The translations under genes and the position numbers were made by a program. A stretch of 51,407 nt of DNA from Algoriphagus sp. GTDB lineage: Bacteria > Bacteroidota > Bacteroidia > Cytophagales > Cyclobacteriaceae. The notes below the pieces were generated by a model. It saw nothing but the letters and a program-made list of their open reading frames with translations, searched no databases and was not told the DNA's origin. The number at the start of each line of letters is the position of its first letter. Position 1 is the first letter of the stretch. The stretch lies in the NCBI GenBank assembly GCA_030833985.1, contig JAURGC010000002.1:1-51407 (forward strand), read 5' to 3'. Shown one piece after another: positions 26,398 through 34,427 of this stretch.

Positions 26398-27024
26398 ATG
26401 AACAACTACCTCAAGTATTTTGGAATTACGCTTTTAGTGATCATACTAGATCAAGCCACCAAAATGTGGGTTCATTTCCAGATGGACTTTGGTAGCCCTG
26501 GGCAAATTCAAATTTTTGGGGATTGGTTTAAGCTTCATTACACCACCAATCCTGGAATGGCCTTCGGGATGGAGCTTGGGACTGAGTATGGTAAAATGAT
26601 CCTAACTTCCTTCCGCTTGGTAGCCATGGTGGGCATAGGGTATTATTTGTACTACCTCATCCAGAAAAATACCCATGCAGGTTACATCTGGTGTATTGCA
26701 CTCATTTTGGGAGGTGCCATTGGCAACTTGGTGGATTCGGTATTTTATGGGGTGTGGCTAGACAACGCCCCTTACAATGCGCCTACACCTTGGTTTCATG
26801 GCCAAGTGGTTGATATGTTTTATTTTGATATTTGGGAGGGATACATTCCGGAGTGGGTACCTATTTGGGGGGGAGGATATACAGCACTTTGGCCTATTTT
26901 TAATGTGGCCGATGCCTCTATTTTTATAGGAGTTGCCCTTATTTTAATTTTTCAAAATCGGTTTTTTCCTGAGGTCAAAACTGAAAGTAAGGAAGCCACT
27001 GAACCTACGGAGGAAAACGTATAA
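26398..27024 (+). CDS. lspA: Lipoprotein signal peptidase (signal peptidase II)
   Basis: This 208-residue inner-membrane protein has four hydrophobic segments and the two catalytic aspartates: Asp139 in HGQVVDMFYFD and Asp172 in IFNVADASIF. DQATK near the N-terminus and GGAIGNLVD are family motifs. It cleaves lipoprotein signal peptides ahead of the lipidated cysteine, and several substrates with lipoboxes lie in this window. It is longer than the E. coli enzyme because of an insert (about 144-164) between the two aspartates and an acidic tail. It is downstream of ileS by 10 bp and surely co-transcribed. Confidence 0.96.
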   Translation: MNNYLKYFGITLLVIILDQATKMWVHFQMDFGSPGQIQIFGDWFKLHYTTNPGMAFGMELGTEYGKMILTSFRLVAMVGIGYYLYYLIQKNTHAGYIWCIALILGGAIGNLVDSVFYGVWLDNAPYNAPTPWFHGQVVDMFYFDIWEGYIPEWVPIWGGGYTALWPIFNVADASIFIGVALILIFQNRFFPEVKTESKEATEPTEENV

Positions 27025-27192
27025 TCCATTTTTGCAAATCGAATAAATCTTAGGACCCCAAGGGTTAGTGGATCTGCTTTATTCAAAAAATTGAAAAACA
27101 GCAGTTTTTACACATTTTTTCCGTATTTTTCCTGTTCGCGTATCTATAAAGGAAGCTTTTAAGTGCCCTTTAATTTACAAAAGATAGGAATG

Positions 27193-27206
27193 TAGTATAT
27201 ATACTA
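27193..27206. promoter_or_regulatory. 14-bp AT-rich palindrome before the SNF2 gene
   Basis: TAGTATATATACTA is a perfect palindrome ending 14 bp before the helicase ATG. It could be an operator covering the promoter, but simple alternating AT sequence makes palindromes easily. Confidence 0.3.
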
Positions 27207-27220
27207 GTTTTTTAATTCAA

Positions 27221-30163
27221 ATGATTGTTAATCCAGAAGAGCCATTTCAACTTATCTATTCAATTTTTAGCCATGAATATTTAGGGTATCTTTTTGAATC
27301 TTTTGTGGTCCCTTTGGATGATAAAGGAAGACTTACCTATGCCTATCAAAATATTAGTTCGGCTAATGCAAAGGAGTTTGATTCAGGGCTTGATGCACAG
27401 GATTACGAAATCATCACACTCATGGATAGCATGCAGCAAGATGTGGTGGTGAAGCCTTACATGAAAAAAGGCAATTTAAAACCCAAGGAATATTTACGAA
27501 AAATATTTGATCCGAAGACAGCCGAACCGAAGACCCAAGAACTACTATTTCAGAACTTAGAACTTAAACGAGCAAAAATTTTACCCTTATTGATTGGAAA
27601 GCGACTTTTCGAGACTGCTTCAGATGGGAATCCTACTGGAAGAGAGCTCACTGTCCATGCCGAAAAGGCAACCGTCCAATTTCACTTTGATCGTGGTGAA
27701 TTTAATACTCAATATTACCCTATTCTCAAATTTCAAGGACAAAAACTTCCTTGGCAACATTGTGGAGGCTATTTAGTCTGTAAAGAGCCTGCCTGGCTAA
27801 TTGTGAACCAACAACTTTTTCATTTTGAAAAAGGAATAGATGGAAAGAAACTTCAGCCATTTTTTAATAAAAACGCCATCCTCGTAGAGCGAAAGTTTGA
27901 GCCCGAATACTACCGAAAATTTGTCACCTCACTAATCACCCAGTTTGATGTAGTAGGAAAAGGCTTTGAAATCCATACCGAACAAGGTACACCTGAGGCA
28001 CTACTATCGGTAAGTCTCCTTCCTGGGGGCACCCCAACGGAGAATTTATTTGGTGAAGATGTGCCCACAAATCCTTCGGAAGATATCATTGTCTTGGAAC
28101 CTCGATTCAAGTATGGAGAGTTTGATTTTGGGGCAATACAGCATGCAGGAGAAGGTAGTGGCAACTCCTGTCGCTACGAAGAAAAGGATGGAAAATTCAC
28201 CTTTTTCAAAACCGTCCGCACAACCAAGTTGGAAGAAAGGTATCTCACAATCATTAAAAAAAAGGGGCTTGAATTTATCCATGGCAAAGCGGCTCTTCCA
28301 AAAACACAGGCGTTTGAGTGGCTAGGAAACCAAGAGGACTACCTCCGGGAACACCACATAAAAATTGTTCAAAAGAAGGGAGTCAATGGTAAAATGTACC
28401 ATATTGGTAAAGCACAAATCACCATTGAAGTCAATGAAAATATAGATTGGTTTGACGTCAAAGCACTCATCAAATTTGGAATTTATTTGGTGCCATTTGC
28501 CAAACTTCGAAAGCTATTGATTCAAGGAAAACACGAATTTGAACTTCCAAACGGAGAAATTGCAGTGATCCCTGCTTCTTGGTTTATCAACTATTCCGAG
28601 CTTTTCAACTTTATCGAGGAGCGGAGTGCCGAAGAGTTGGTTCTTAGAAAACATCACTTGGCCTTTGCCAGAGAATTACAAAATGGGGAGTTAATTCGCC
28701 TCAACTTAAGTTTGAAATTGGAGCGCTTACGCCATTTTGATGCGATCGATGACTATGCCCTCCCGAATACGTTCAAAGGATCACTTCGCCCTTACCAAAA
28801 TGCTGGCTACAATTGGCTACGTTTTTTGAACGAATACCAGTTTGGCGGTTGTCTTGCTGATGACATGGGGCTCGGAAAAACGGTTCAAACCCTCGCCTTG
28901 CTTGCTTACGAAAAAGAAGAGAACCCAGGTTTTGCCTCTTTGCTCGTAATGCCGACCTCCCTCATTTACAACTGGGAACTAGAAGCTAGGAAGTTTGCCC
29001 CTGATCTCAATATTCTGGTCTATTCTGGCACCCAACGCAATAAAGATCCGTGGAAGTTTAGAGGTTATGATGTGGTATTGACTTCTTATGGCATTGTACG
29101 AATGGATGTTGAGCACCTCGAACAGTTTTACTTCAACTATGTGATTTTGGATGAATCCCAAGCCATAAAAAATCCAAGTTCAAATATCGCCACAGCCGTC
29201 AATAAACTGAAAAGTAAACGGAGACTCATTTTGACGGGTACGCCAGTAGAAAATGGGACCATGGACCTTTGGTCTCAGATGAACTTTGTGAATCCTGGGT
29301 TGTTGGGCAACCAACTAGTTTTCAAAAAGCAATTTCTACAACCTATTGAAAAACAGCACGATCGGGAAAAGGCCTCTCGACTGCATGCGATGATCAAACC
29401 CTTTATCCTTCGACGCCTAAAGTCTCAAGTAGCAAAAGACCTTCCCGAGAAAATCACCAATGTAAAATACTCGGACATGACTGCCGAGCAAGAAAAGGTT
29501 TATGAAGAAGTAAAAAGCTACTACCGTGAAAAAATCATTGGAGAACTAGCGGGAGCAGGTAGGGGGAATCAACAATTTACCCTTCTTAGAGGTCTTACTC
29601 AACTTCGGCAAATTGCCAATCATCCCAAACTGGTTCGGGAGGACTACACAGGGGAATCTGGTAAACTAGAGGATATTACCTACATGCTGCGGGAGACGAT
29701 ATCAGAGAATCACAAAGTGTTGGTATTTAGTCAGTTTGTCCGCCATTTGTCTATTGTTCGGGAATTCTTAGACCAGGAAAATATTCCTTATGCTTATTTA
29801 GATGGGGCCACAAGAGACCGACAAGGGGAAGTGGAAAAATTCCAAACCCAAGAAGACTGTAAGGTATTTTTGATTTCCCTCAAAGCAGGAGGAGTTGGAT
29901 TGAACTTAACCAAGGCAGAATATGTATTTCTACTTGACCCTTGGTGGAACCCTGCAGTAGAAGCCCAGGCGATCGACCGAGCGCACCGTATCGGACAAGA
30001 GAATAAGGTAATCATCTACAAATTTATCAGCCGAGGATCGGTAGAAGAAAAAATCATGGCACTTCAAGACCGCAAACTTGCCCTTGCAGGTGAGCTCATC
30101 AGTAATGAGGAGAGCTTTATGAAGAGCCTAGATAATGAGGATATACGCGCGCTACTCGACTAA
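27221..30163 (+). CDS. SNF2-family DNA-dependent ATPase/helicase
   Basis: The 980-residue protein has a long N-terminal part (1-520) of the bacterial SNF2-associated type and a C-terminal SNF2 motor. Motif I is DDMGLGKT (Lys553), motif II is DESQ (644-647), motif III includes LILTGTPVENG, and the helicase C-terminal lobe ends with DPWWNPAVEAQAIDRAHRIGQ. Such proteins translocate on DNA and remodel protein-DNA complexes, often touching RNA polymerase or transcription recovery in bacteria. No methyltransferase, nuclease or defence partner is adjacent, so I see no defence-island setting. It looks monocistronic. Confidence 0.93.
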   Translation: MIVNPEEPFQLIYSIFSHEYLGYLFESFVVPLDDKGRLTYAYQNISSANAKEFDSGLDAQDYEIITLMDSMQQDVVVKPYMKKGNLKPKEYLRKIFDPKTAEPKTQELLFQNLELKRAKILPLLIGKRLFETASDGNPTGRELTVHAEKATVQFHFDRGEFNTQYYPILKFQGQKLPWQHCGGYLVCKEPAWLIVNQQLFHFEKGIDGKKLQPFFNKNAILVERKFEPEYYRKFVTSLITQFDVVGKGFEIHTEQGTPEALLSVSLLPGGTPTENLFGEDVPTNPSEDIIVLEPRFKYGEFDFGAIQHAGEGSGNSCRYEEKDGKFTFFKTVRTTKLEERYLTIIKKKGLEFIHGKAALPKTQAFEWLGNQEDYLREHHIKIVQKKGVNGKMYHIGKAQITIEVNENIDWFDVKALIKFGIYLVPFAKLRKLLIQGKHEFELPNGEIAVIPASWFINYSELFNFIEERSAEELVLRKHHLAFARELQNGELIRLNLSLKLERLRHFDAIDDYALPNTFKGSLRPYQNAGYNWLRFLNEYQFGGCLADDMGLGKTVQTLALLAYEKEENPGFASLLVMPTSLIYNWELEARKFAPDLNILVYSGTQRNKDPWKFRGYDVVLTSYGIVRMDVEHLEQFYFNYVILDESQAIKNPSSNIATAVNKLKSKRRLILTGTPVENGTMDLWSQMNFVNPGLLGNQLVFKKQFLQPIEKQHDREKASRLHAMIKPFILRRLKSQVAKDLPEKITNVKYSDMTAEQEKVYEEVKSYYREKIIGELAGAGRGNQQFTLLRGLTQLRQIANHPKLVREDYTGESGKLEDITYMLRETISENHKVLVFSQFVRHLSIVREFLDQENIPYAYLDGATRDRQGEVEKFQTQEDCKVFLISLKAGGVGLNLTKAEYVFLLDPWWNPAVEAQAIDRAHRIGQENKVIIYKFISRGSVEEKIMALQDRKLALAGELISNEESFMKSLDNEDIRALLD

Positions 30164-30222
30164 ATAGCCTTTCCTACACATACTCCCCTTGGGGGGAAAA
30201 TGAAGTCGGTAAAAAAATCGAC

Positions 30223-30236
30223 TACGGTGTTCCGTA
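30223..30236. promoter_or_regulatory. Dyad TACGG-TGTT-CCGTA
   Basis: A 5-bp inverted repeat around TGTT is extended by CGA (30218-30220) and TCG (30238-30240) after mismatched spacers. It lies between the SNF2 stop and phoH. It may be a regulator site for phoH or a weak hairpin after the helicase gene. The rest of 30164-30385 shows nothing further. Confidence 0.3.
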
Positions 30237-30385
30237 TTCGGCCAATACTAGCCTATAAACAGATTTTTTATTCAGCTGATAGTCAGGGAAGTACCTGTTA
30301 AATTCAATTTCTTAACCATAAATTATTATTAAAGTTGGCAAAGGGGTGGGGATATTTTTCTAAATTTTAAGAACGTTTATCCCTT

Positions 30386-30393
30386 TACTTTTG
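30386..30393 (+). promoter_or_regulatory. -7 promoter element directly before the phoH start codon
   Basis: TACTTTTG is a perfect TAnnTTTG match. Exactly 6 nt (ATAAAG) separate it from ATG 30400, so the transcript should begin at or next to the start codon. Confidence 0.6.
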
Positions 30394-30399
30394 ATAAAG

Positions 30400-31746
30400 A
30401 TGCCTAAAGCCAAATCCGATAAAGATCGGAAAATATTTGTTCTAGATACTTCCGTAATTCTCTACACCCACAACTCCATTATGAATTTTGCAGAGCACGA
30501 CGTCGTGATACCAATCACTGTCCTCGAAGAGCTCGACCAATTCAAAAAAGGGAACGACACCAAAAATTTTGAAGCCCGGGAATTTATCCGGCTTTTGGAT
30601 AAGTTATCCCGGGATCACATGATTCACGAGTGGACTCCACTCAACGGAAAAACTAAGGGAAATTTCAAGGTATTGATGAATCCTGATAATAACCTGAATG
30701 CCAACATCATTTTTGGTGAAGAAAAAAATGACCATAAAATCCTAAATGCTGCACTCTACCTCAAGCAACATGAAAAGGATCGTAAAGTCATTCTTGTTTC
30801 AAAAGACATCAACCTCCGTCTAAAAGCAAAGTCCTTAGATATCCTTGCAGAAGATTACGAAACAGGGAAAATCAAGAACATTGTTGAGCTTGAAAACACA
30901 GGCAAATACCTATTGGAGGACTTAGATCCGTTGGCGATCAACTCACTTTACGAACGTGGATCTATTGAAGCAAAAATAATTCTTGGCAATCGAAAACGAA
31001 AAGCAAATGCTTTCTACATTTTGAAAAGCCAAAAAAATTCGGTGCTTGCCTATTACAATTCCGATGAAAATGTATTGACTCGAGTAGACAAACAACTGGC
31101 ATACAATATCAAACCTCGGAATGCGGAACAAACCTTTGCCTTGCATGCCATCCTTAATCCCCGCATCAAGCTCGTGTCCATTCAAGGAGTAGCGGGAACA
31201 GGCAAAACATTGCTTGCTCTTGCAGGAGCTCTTGAGCAACGACGCGAATACAAACAAATCTTCCTTGCTCGGCCCATCGTCCCTCTTTCCAACAAAGACA
31301 TTGGCTACCTCCCTGGAGATATCAAATCTAAGCTCAACCCCTACATGGAGCCGCTTTGGGACAACCTGAAGTTTATCCAAAATCAGTACAAAGAGACGGA
31401 TAAAGAGTATCAAAAAATCACGGAGCTCGTTAATCAAGAAAAATTAGTCATACAGCCACTGGCTTACATTCGAGGAAGATCTCTTTCCAATATTTTTTTT
31501 ATTGTAGACGAAGCCCAAAATCTCACCCCACACGAAATCAAGACCATCATTTCCAGAGCGGGAGAAAACACCAAAATCATCTTTACAGGAGATGTCTTTC
31601 AAATTGATACGCCCTACCTCGACGCACAATCCAATGGGCTATCCTACCTTATCGATCGAGTAAAAGACCACCCGCTTTATGCACATGTCAAATTAGAAAA
31701 AGGGGAGCGTTCCGAGTTAGCAAATTTGGCAAACGATTTACTTTAA
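30400..31746 (+). CDS. PhoH2-type protein: PIN ribonuclease domain fused to PhoH ATPase
   Basis: From ATG 30400 the protein has 448 residues. The N-terminal 1-140 is a PIN domain (IFVLDTSVILYTHN, Asp16 as first metal ligand; VLEELDQFKKG; KVILVSKDINLRLKAK). The C-terminal half is a PhoH ATPase with Walker A GVAGTGKT (Lys269) and Walker B FFIVDEAQN (Asp370-Glu371), followed by TGDVFQIDTPYLD. PhoH2 proteins are reported to unwind and cut RNA. A TTG at 30391 is part of the frame but lies inside the -7 element, so ATG is preferred. It is monocistronic. Confidence 0.93.
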   Translation: MPKAKSDKDRKIFVLDTSVILYTHNSIMNFAEHDVVIPITVLEELDQFKKGNDTKNFEAREFIRLLDKLSRDHMIHEWTPLNGKTKGNFKVLMNPDNNLNANIIFGEEKNDHKILNAALYLKQHEKDRKVILVSKDINLRLKAKSLDILAEDYETGKIKNIVELENTGKYLLEDLDPLAINSLYERGSIEAKIILGNRKRKANAFYILKSQKNSVLAYYNSDENVLTRVDKQLAYNIKPRNAEQTFALHAILNPRIKLVSIQGVAGTGKTLLALAGALEQRREYKQIFLARPIVPLSNKDIGYLPGDIKSKLNPYMEPLWDNLKFIQNQYKETDKEYQKITELVNQEKLVIQPLAYIRGRSLSNIFFIVDEAQNLTPHEIKTIISRAGENTKIIFTGDVFQIDTPYLDAQSNGLSYLIDRVKDHPLYAHVKLEKGERSELANLANDLL

Positions 31747-31790
31747 GGATGCCAGGCAGGTAGTTAAAAAAGATAGCGACATAGGCTGAA

Positions 31791-31875
31791 TTTTCACCAA
31801 TGACCAACGAAAATTAAGTTTGAGGTTCAATTACTTGATCCTTGGCTCATGGTCTTTCAGTGATTAGTTGCAGGG
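31791..31875 (+). repeat. Diverged direct repeat, copy 1
   Basis: This copy has two blocks shared with 32393-32501. The first is TTTTCACCA..ACCAA.GAAAATTA.G.TTGA, with about six mismatches in 33 positions. The second is GGCTCATGG.CTTTCAG.GATTA, with two mismatches in 23. The spacer between blocks is shorter here by about 25 bp. It lies downstream of phoH and past the 3' end of the SRPBCC gene. Confidence 0.75.
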
Positions 31876-31941
31876 TTTACTCCTCCTCCCTTAAGCCATA
31901 GCCTGGTACCAACGAATACTTTGATTTCCGTTCTTGAAAAA

Positions 31942-32358
31942 TTAATTTGACTCAGTATATTTTTTATACTGATTGAGGATAGTTTGCCATCCTTGCTGCT
32001 GAAGCTCAACCGGATTTTCTGTTTCGGCATCAAAAATTACCGCTACCTGAGTGCATTCTCCTTTCTCAACAAATCGAATACTTACTTCTCTTTCGTCGGC
32101 TAATTTATAGGTAAAGCGTTCTTTTGGCACCACCTCGGTATAGGTGCCTTCAAAGTCAAAACCGATGTTCCCAAATTTGGCCTCCATTCGGGAGTTAAAT
32201 TTCCCTCCAACCACCAAGTCATTACTTGCTCGAGGACAATGCCAATCGTCAGAGGCAAAATTCCACTGAATAATGTGGGTGGGCTCAGTATAATAAGCCC
32301 ATGCTTTATCTAGGTCCGCCAAAATAGTGGCTTGAATTGTAATTTTTGTAAAAGACAT
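31942..32358 (-). CDS. SRPBCC/AHSA1-type small-molecule-binding protein
   Basis: The 138 residues follow the START/Bet v1-like pattern of AHSA1-type proteins: an N-terminal strand KITIQATILADLDKAWAYYTEP, IIQWNFASDDWHCP, then GGKFNSRMEAKFGNIGFDFEGTYTEVVPKERFTY and the C-terminal helix QQQGWQTILNQYKKY. These bind hydrophobic ligands; the ligand is unknown here. The gene is alone between two intergenic stretches that carry copies of the same repeat, which makes it look like a cassette inserted between phoH and the LytTR gene. Confidence 0.88.
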   Translation of the reverse strand: MSFTKITIQATILADLDKAWAYYTEPTHIIQWNFASDDWHCPRASNDLVVGGKFNSRMEAKFGNIGFDFEGTYTEVVPKERFTYKLADEREVSIRFVEKGECTQVAVIFDAETENPVELQQQGWQTILNQYKKYTESN

Positions 32359-32392
32359 TTATTCTGTTTTTTGGAAATTGAGACTATCTGCT

Positions 32393-32501
32393 TTTTCACC
32401 ACTAACCAATGAAAATTAGGCTTGATGGTAATTACCTAAGCGGTGTACAATTGACTTGCCTAGGTCTGTGGCTCATGGACTTTCAGCGATTATCCGTAGG
32501 G
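32393..32501 (+). repeat. Diverged direct repeat, copy 2
   Basis: This is the second, longer copy of the element at 31791-31875, in the same orientation, on the 5' side of the SRPBCC gene. It is followed by a small inverted repeat GCTCAATTTGAGC (32508-32520) before the end of the LytTR gene. Confidence 0.75.
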
Positions 32502-32541
32502 ATCAACGCTCAATTTGAGCCACTGGCATTATTGCGGATAC

Positions 32542-33276
32542 TTACAAACTCATCATTTCTTTGAAGCGCGCAGCCTGTCTCCGGCTCACTTCAATGCGGT
32601 CCCCCCCCTTGAGGGTCACCACAAGTCCACCATTGAACCAAGGCTCTATCCCTTCTACCCATCCTAGATTGATAATGTGCTTTCGGCTGGCTCTAAAAAA
32701 TGACTTCTCATCCAAGCGCTCGTCCAAGGCATTTAGGGATTTGTGAATCATCGGCTTGAAATTGTCAAAATAGACCTTAATGTAATTGCCGTCAGACTCA
32801 AAAAGTCGCACATTGGACAGGCGTACAAACCAGCAACGGTCTCCATCTTTTACAAATACCTGGTCCTCTAGAGTCAATTTCTTTTGATTGAAGGTGCCTT
32901 CTAGCTCTTCGCGTTTGGCAATCCCATCTATTTTTCCAAGCAATTTTTGAACGGCATCCTCCAATCGCTTAGGCTCAATTGGCTTGAGCAAATAATCCAA
33001 TGCATTGACTTGAAAAGCCTTTAATGCATACTCATCGTAAGCAGTAGTGAAGATAACATGGGGCAAGTTGTCTAACTCCTCCAACAAATCAAAGCCTGTT
33101 TTTTCTGGCATTTGAATATCTAAAAAAATGACATCTGGATGCAGTTGATCAATCTTTTCTTTAGCATCATCCACATTTACAGCTTCTCCTACCACTTCCA
33201 CTGTTTCCAGTTGATTCAATAAATTAATTAGCTCCTTGCGGGCTAAACGTTCGTCATCGATTACTAAGGCTCTCAT
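32542..33276 (-). CDS. LytTR-family response regulator
   Basis: This 244-residue regulator has a receiver domain (1-120) with acidic pocket residues DD at 7-8, phospho-acceptor Asp53 in VIFLDIQMPEKTG and the TTAYDEYALKAF/LLKPIE signature, joined to a C-terminal LytTR DNA-binding domain (about 145-244, including FRASRKHIINLGWVE). It receives phosphate from the kinase gene 14 bp upstream and binds DNA as LytTR proteins do. The signal and target genes are unknown. Confidence 0.95.
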   Translation of the reverse strand: MRALVIDDERLARKELINLLNQLETVEVVGEAVNVDDAKEKIDQLHPDVIFLDIQMPEKTGFDLLEELDNLPHVIFTTAYDEYALKAFQVNALDYLLKPIEPKRLEDAVQKLLGKIDGIAKREELEGTFNQKKLTLEDQVFVKDGDRCWFVRLSNVRLFESDGNYIKVYFDNFKPMIHKSLNALDERLDEKSFFRASRKHIINLGWVEGIEPWFNGGLVVTLKGGDRIEVSRRQAARFKEMMSL

Positions 33277-33290
33277 AAGGGTTGAGTTAA

Positions 33291-34346
33291 TTAGTCTAAA
33301 GTAAGTGTTTGTTTTGGAATTTTAATTTCAGTAATCACAAATTCGCTTCCAGAGTTAAAAATCCGGAAACTTGCCTGATCCCCATACAATAGGGTAAGTC
33401 GTTGTTGTGTATTGTACAAACCATGGCCTCCCTCCTCATCCTTCATATTATTGCTAGACTTTGGGGTATATTGTCCACTATTTTTGACTTGAATATAGAG
33501 CTCTTCCCGAAGACCCTCTCTGCATTTAATTTCTATTACTCCCCCCCTGACCAAATTTGAAATGCCATGTTTAATGGCGTTTTCTACAATGGTTTGAAGC
33601 ATCATTGGGGGGATTTTGAAGGCATAGGCCCCTTCCTCGATATGGTATTCCACATGCAACCGTTCCTCAAACCGAATAGCTTCCAAAGCCAAATAATCCT
33701 TAACCGTAGCCAGTTCATCAGCAAAATCAATAACCTGCTTTTTGTCCAACATCAGGGAAAAGCGAAGCATGTTTGAAATTTGAGTAATTGCTGTTTTGGC
33801 TTTCCCAGGATCCTCATCCACCAAGGCACGAACGGAGTTTAAGGCATTGAATATGAAATGGGGATTCAGCTGACTCTTCAAATGGTTGAGACGGATCTCA
33901 TTTATTTTTGCTTCGTACCGAAGTGTCGTATTGTAATTGTCCAAAAAATGAAATACAAAATAAAGCAGTACCCAAAATCCATAATAAAGGAAACTGACAA
34001 AAAGATTTACAGAAATGACTAAGACCCTGAAATCGGATCCTGGATTAAAAGTACCAAATACAAGGCTGATCAGCACCTGTGCCAGAACGTTACTCACTGC
34101 CAACACACCCAATAAAAAAATTACCTGCAATAGCAATCGATATCCGGGGAGTCTAAGCCACCCAAAAGACTTGATCATTAACCTAAAAACATGGGTAGAA
34201 AGTAGGTAGTAGCCAGACAGAACCACAAAGGACCAGGTTTGAAGAATCGAAATTCCTTCAGACAAGGAAGCAAAAAAAACATTGACAAAAGCAAAGCTTC
34301 CCCAGCCTAAAACTTGCAATAGCCAATAGAGTGTACTTCTGTTCAT
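33291..34346 (-). CDS. LytS/YehU-type sensor histidine kinase (His_kinase family)
   Basis: From ATG 34346 the protein has 351 residues: four membrane segments (about 10-130), then the His_kinase domain with phospho-acceptor His163 in LKSQLNPHFIFNALNSVR, and an ATPase domain (PPMMLQTIVENAIKHGISN, GHGLYNTQQRL). It lacks a large periplasmic sensor, so it probably senses a membrane cue. It precedes the LytTR regulator by 14 bp. A TTG at 34355 is in frame but lies inside the -7 element; ATG follows that element by 6 nt. Confidence 0.95.
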   Translation of the reverse strand: MNRSTLYWLLQVLGWGSFAFVNVFFASLSEGISILQTWSFVVLSGYYLLSTHVFRLMIKSFGWLRLPGYRLLLQVIFLLGVLAVSNVLAQVLISLVFGTFNPGSDFRVLVISVNLFVSFLYYGFWVLLYFVFHFLDNYNTTLRYEAKINEIRLNHLKSQLNPHFIFNALNSVRALVDEDPGKAKTAITQISNMLRFSLMLDKKQVIDFADELATVKDYLALEAIRFEERLHVEYHIEEGAYAFKIPPMMLQTIVENAIKHGISNLVRGGVIEIKCREGLREELYIQVKNSGQYTPKSSNNMKDEEGGHGLYNTQQRLTLLYGDQASFRIFNSGSEFVITEIKIPKQTLTLD

Positions 34347-34352
34347 GCTTGG

Positions 34353-34360
34353 CAAAGTTA
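34353..34360 (-). promoter_or_regulatory. -7 promoter element directly before the sensor kinase start codon
   Basis: On the minus strand TAACTTTG matches TAnnTTTG perfectly, and 6 nt (CCAAGC) separate it from ATG 34346. The geometry is the same as at phoH and predicts a leaderless transcript. Confidence 0.6.
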
Positions 34361-34427
34361 AAAATGGAGGCCTAGAATTCCCTTCTAATTTGATAAGAGG
34401 GCAATGAGGTTGATTTTACGCTGTTTT

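Noticed and set aside
27221-30163. SNF2 helicase as part of a phage-defence island (DISARM-like)
   Set aside because: No methyltransferase, phospholipase D, DUF1998 or nuclease partner is adjacent; the neighbours are housekeeping genes.
30943-31437. 164-residue minus-strand frame inside phoH
   Set aside because: It is antisense to the Walker A region of a clear PhoH ATPase; no independent support.
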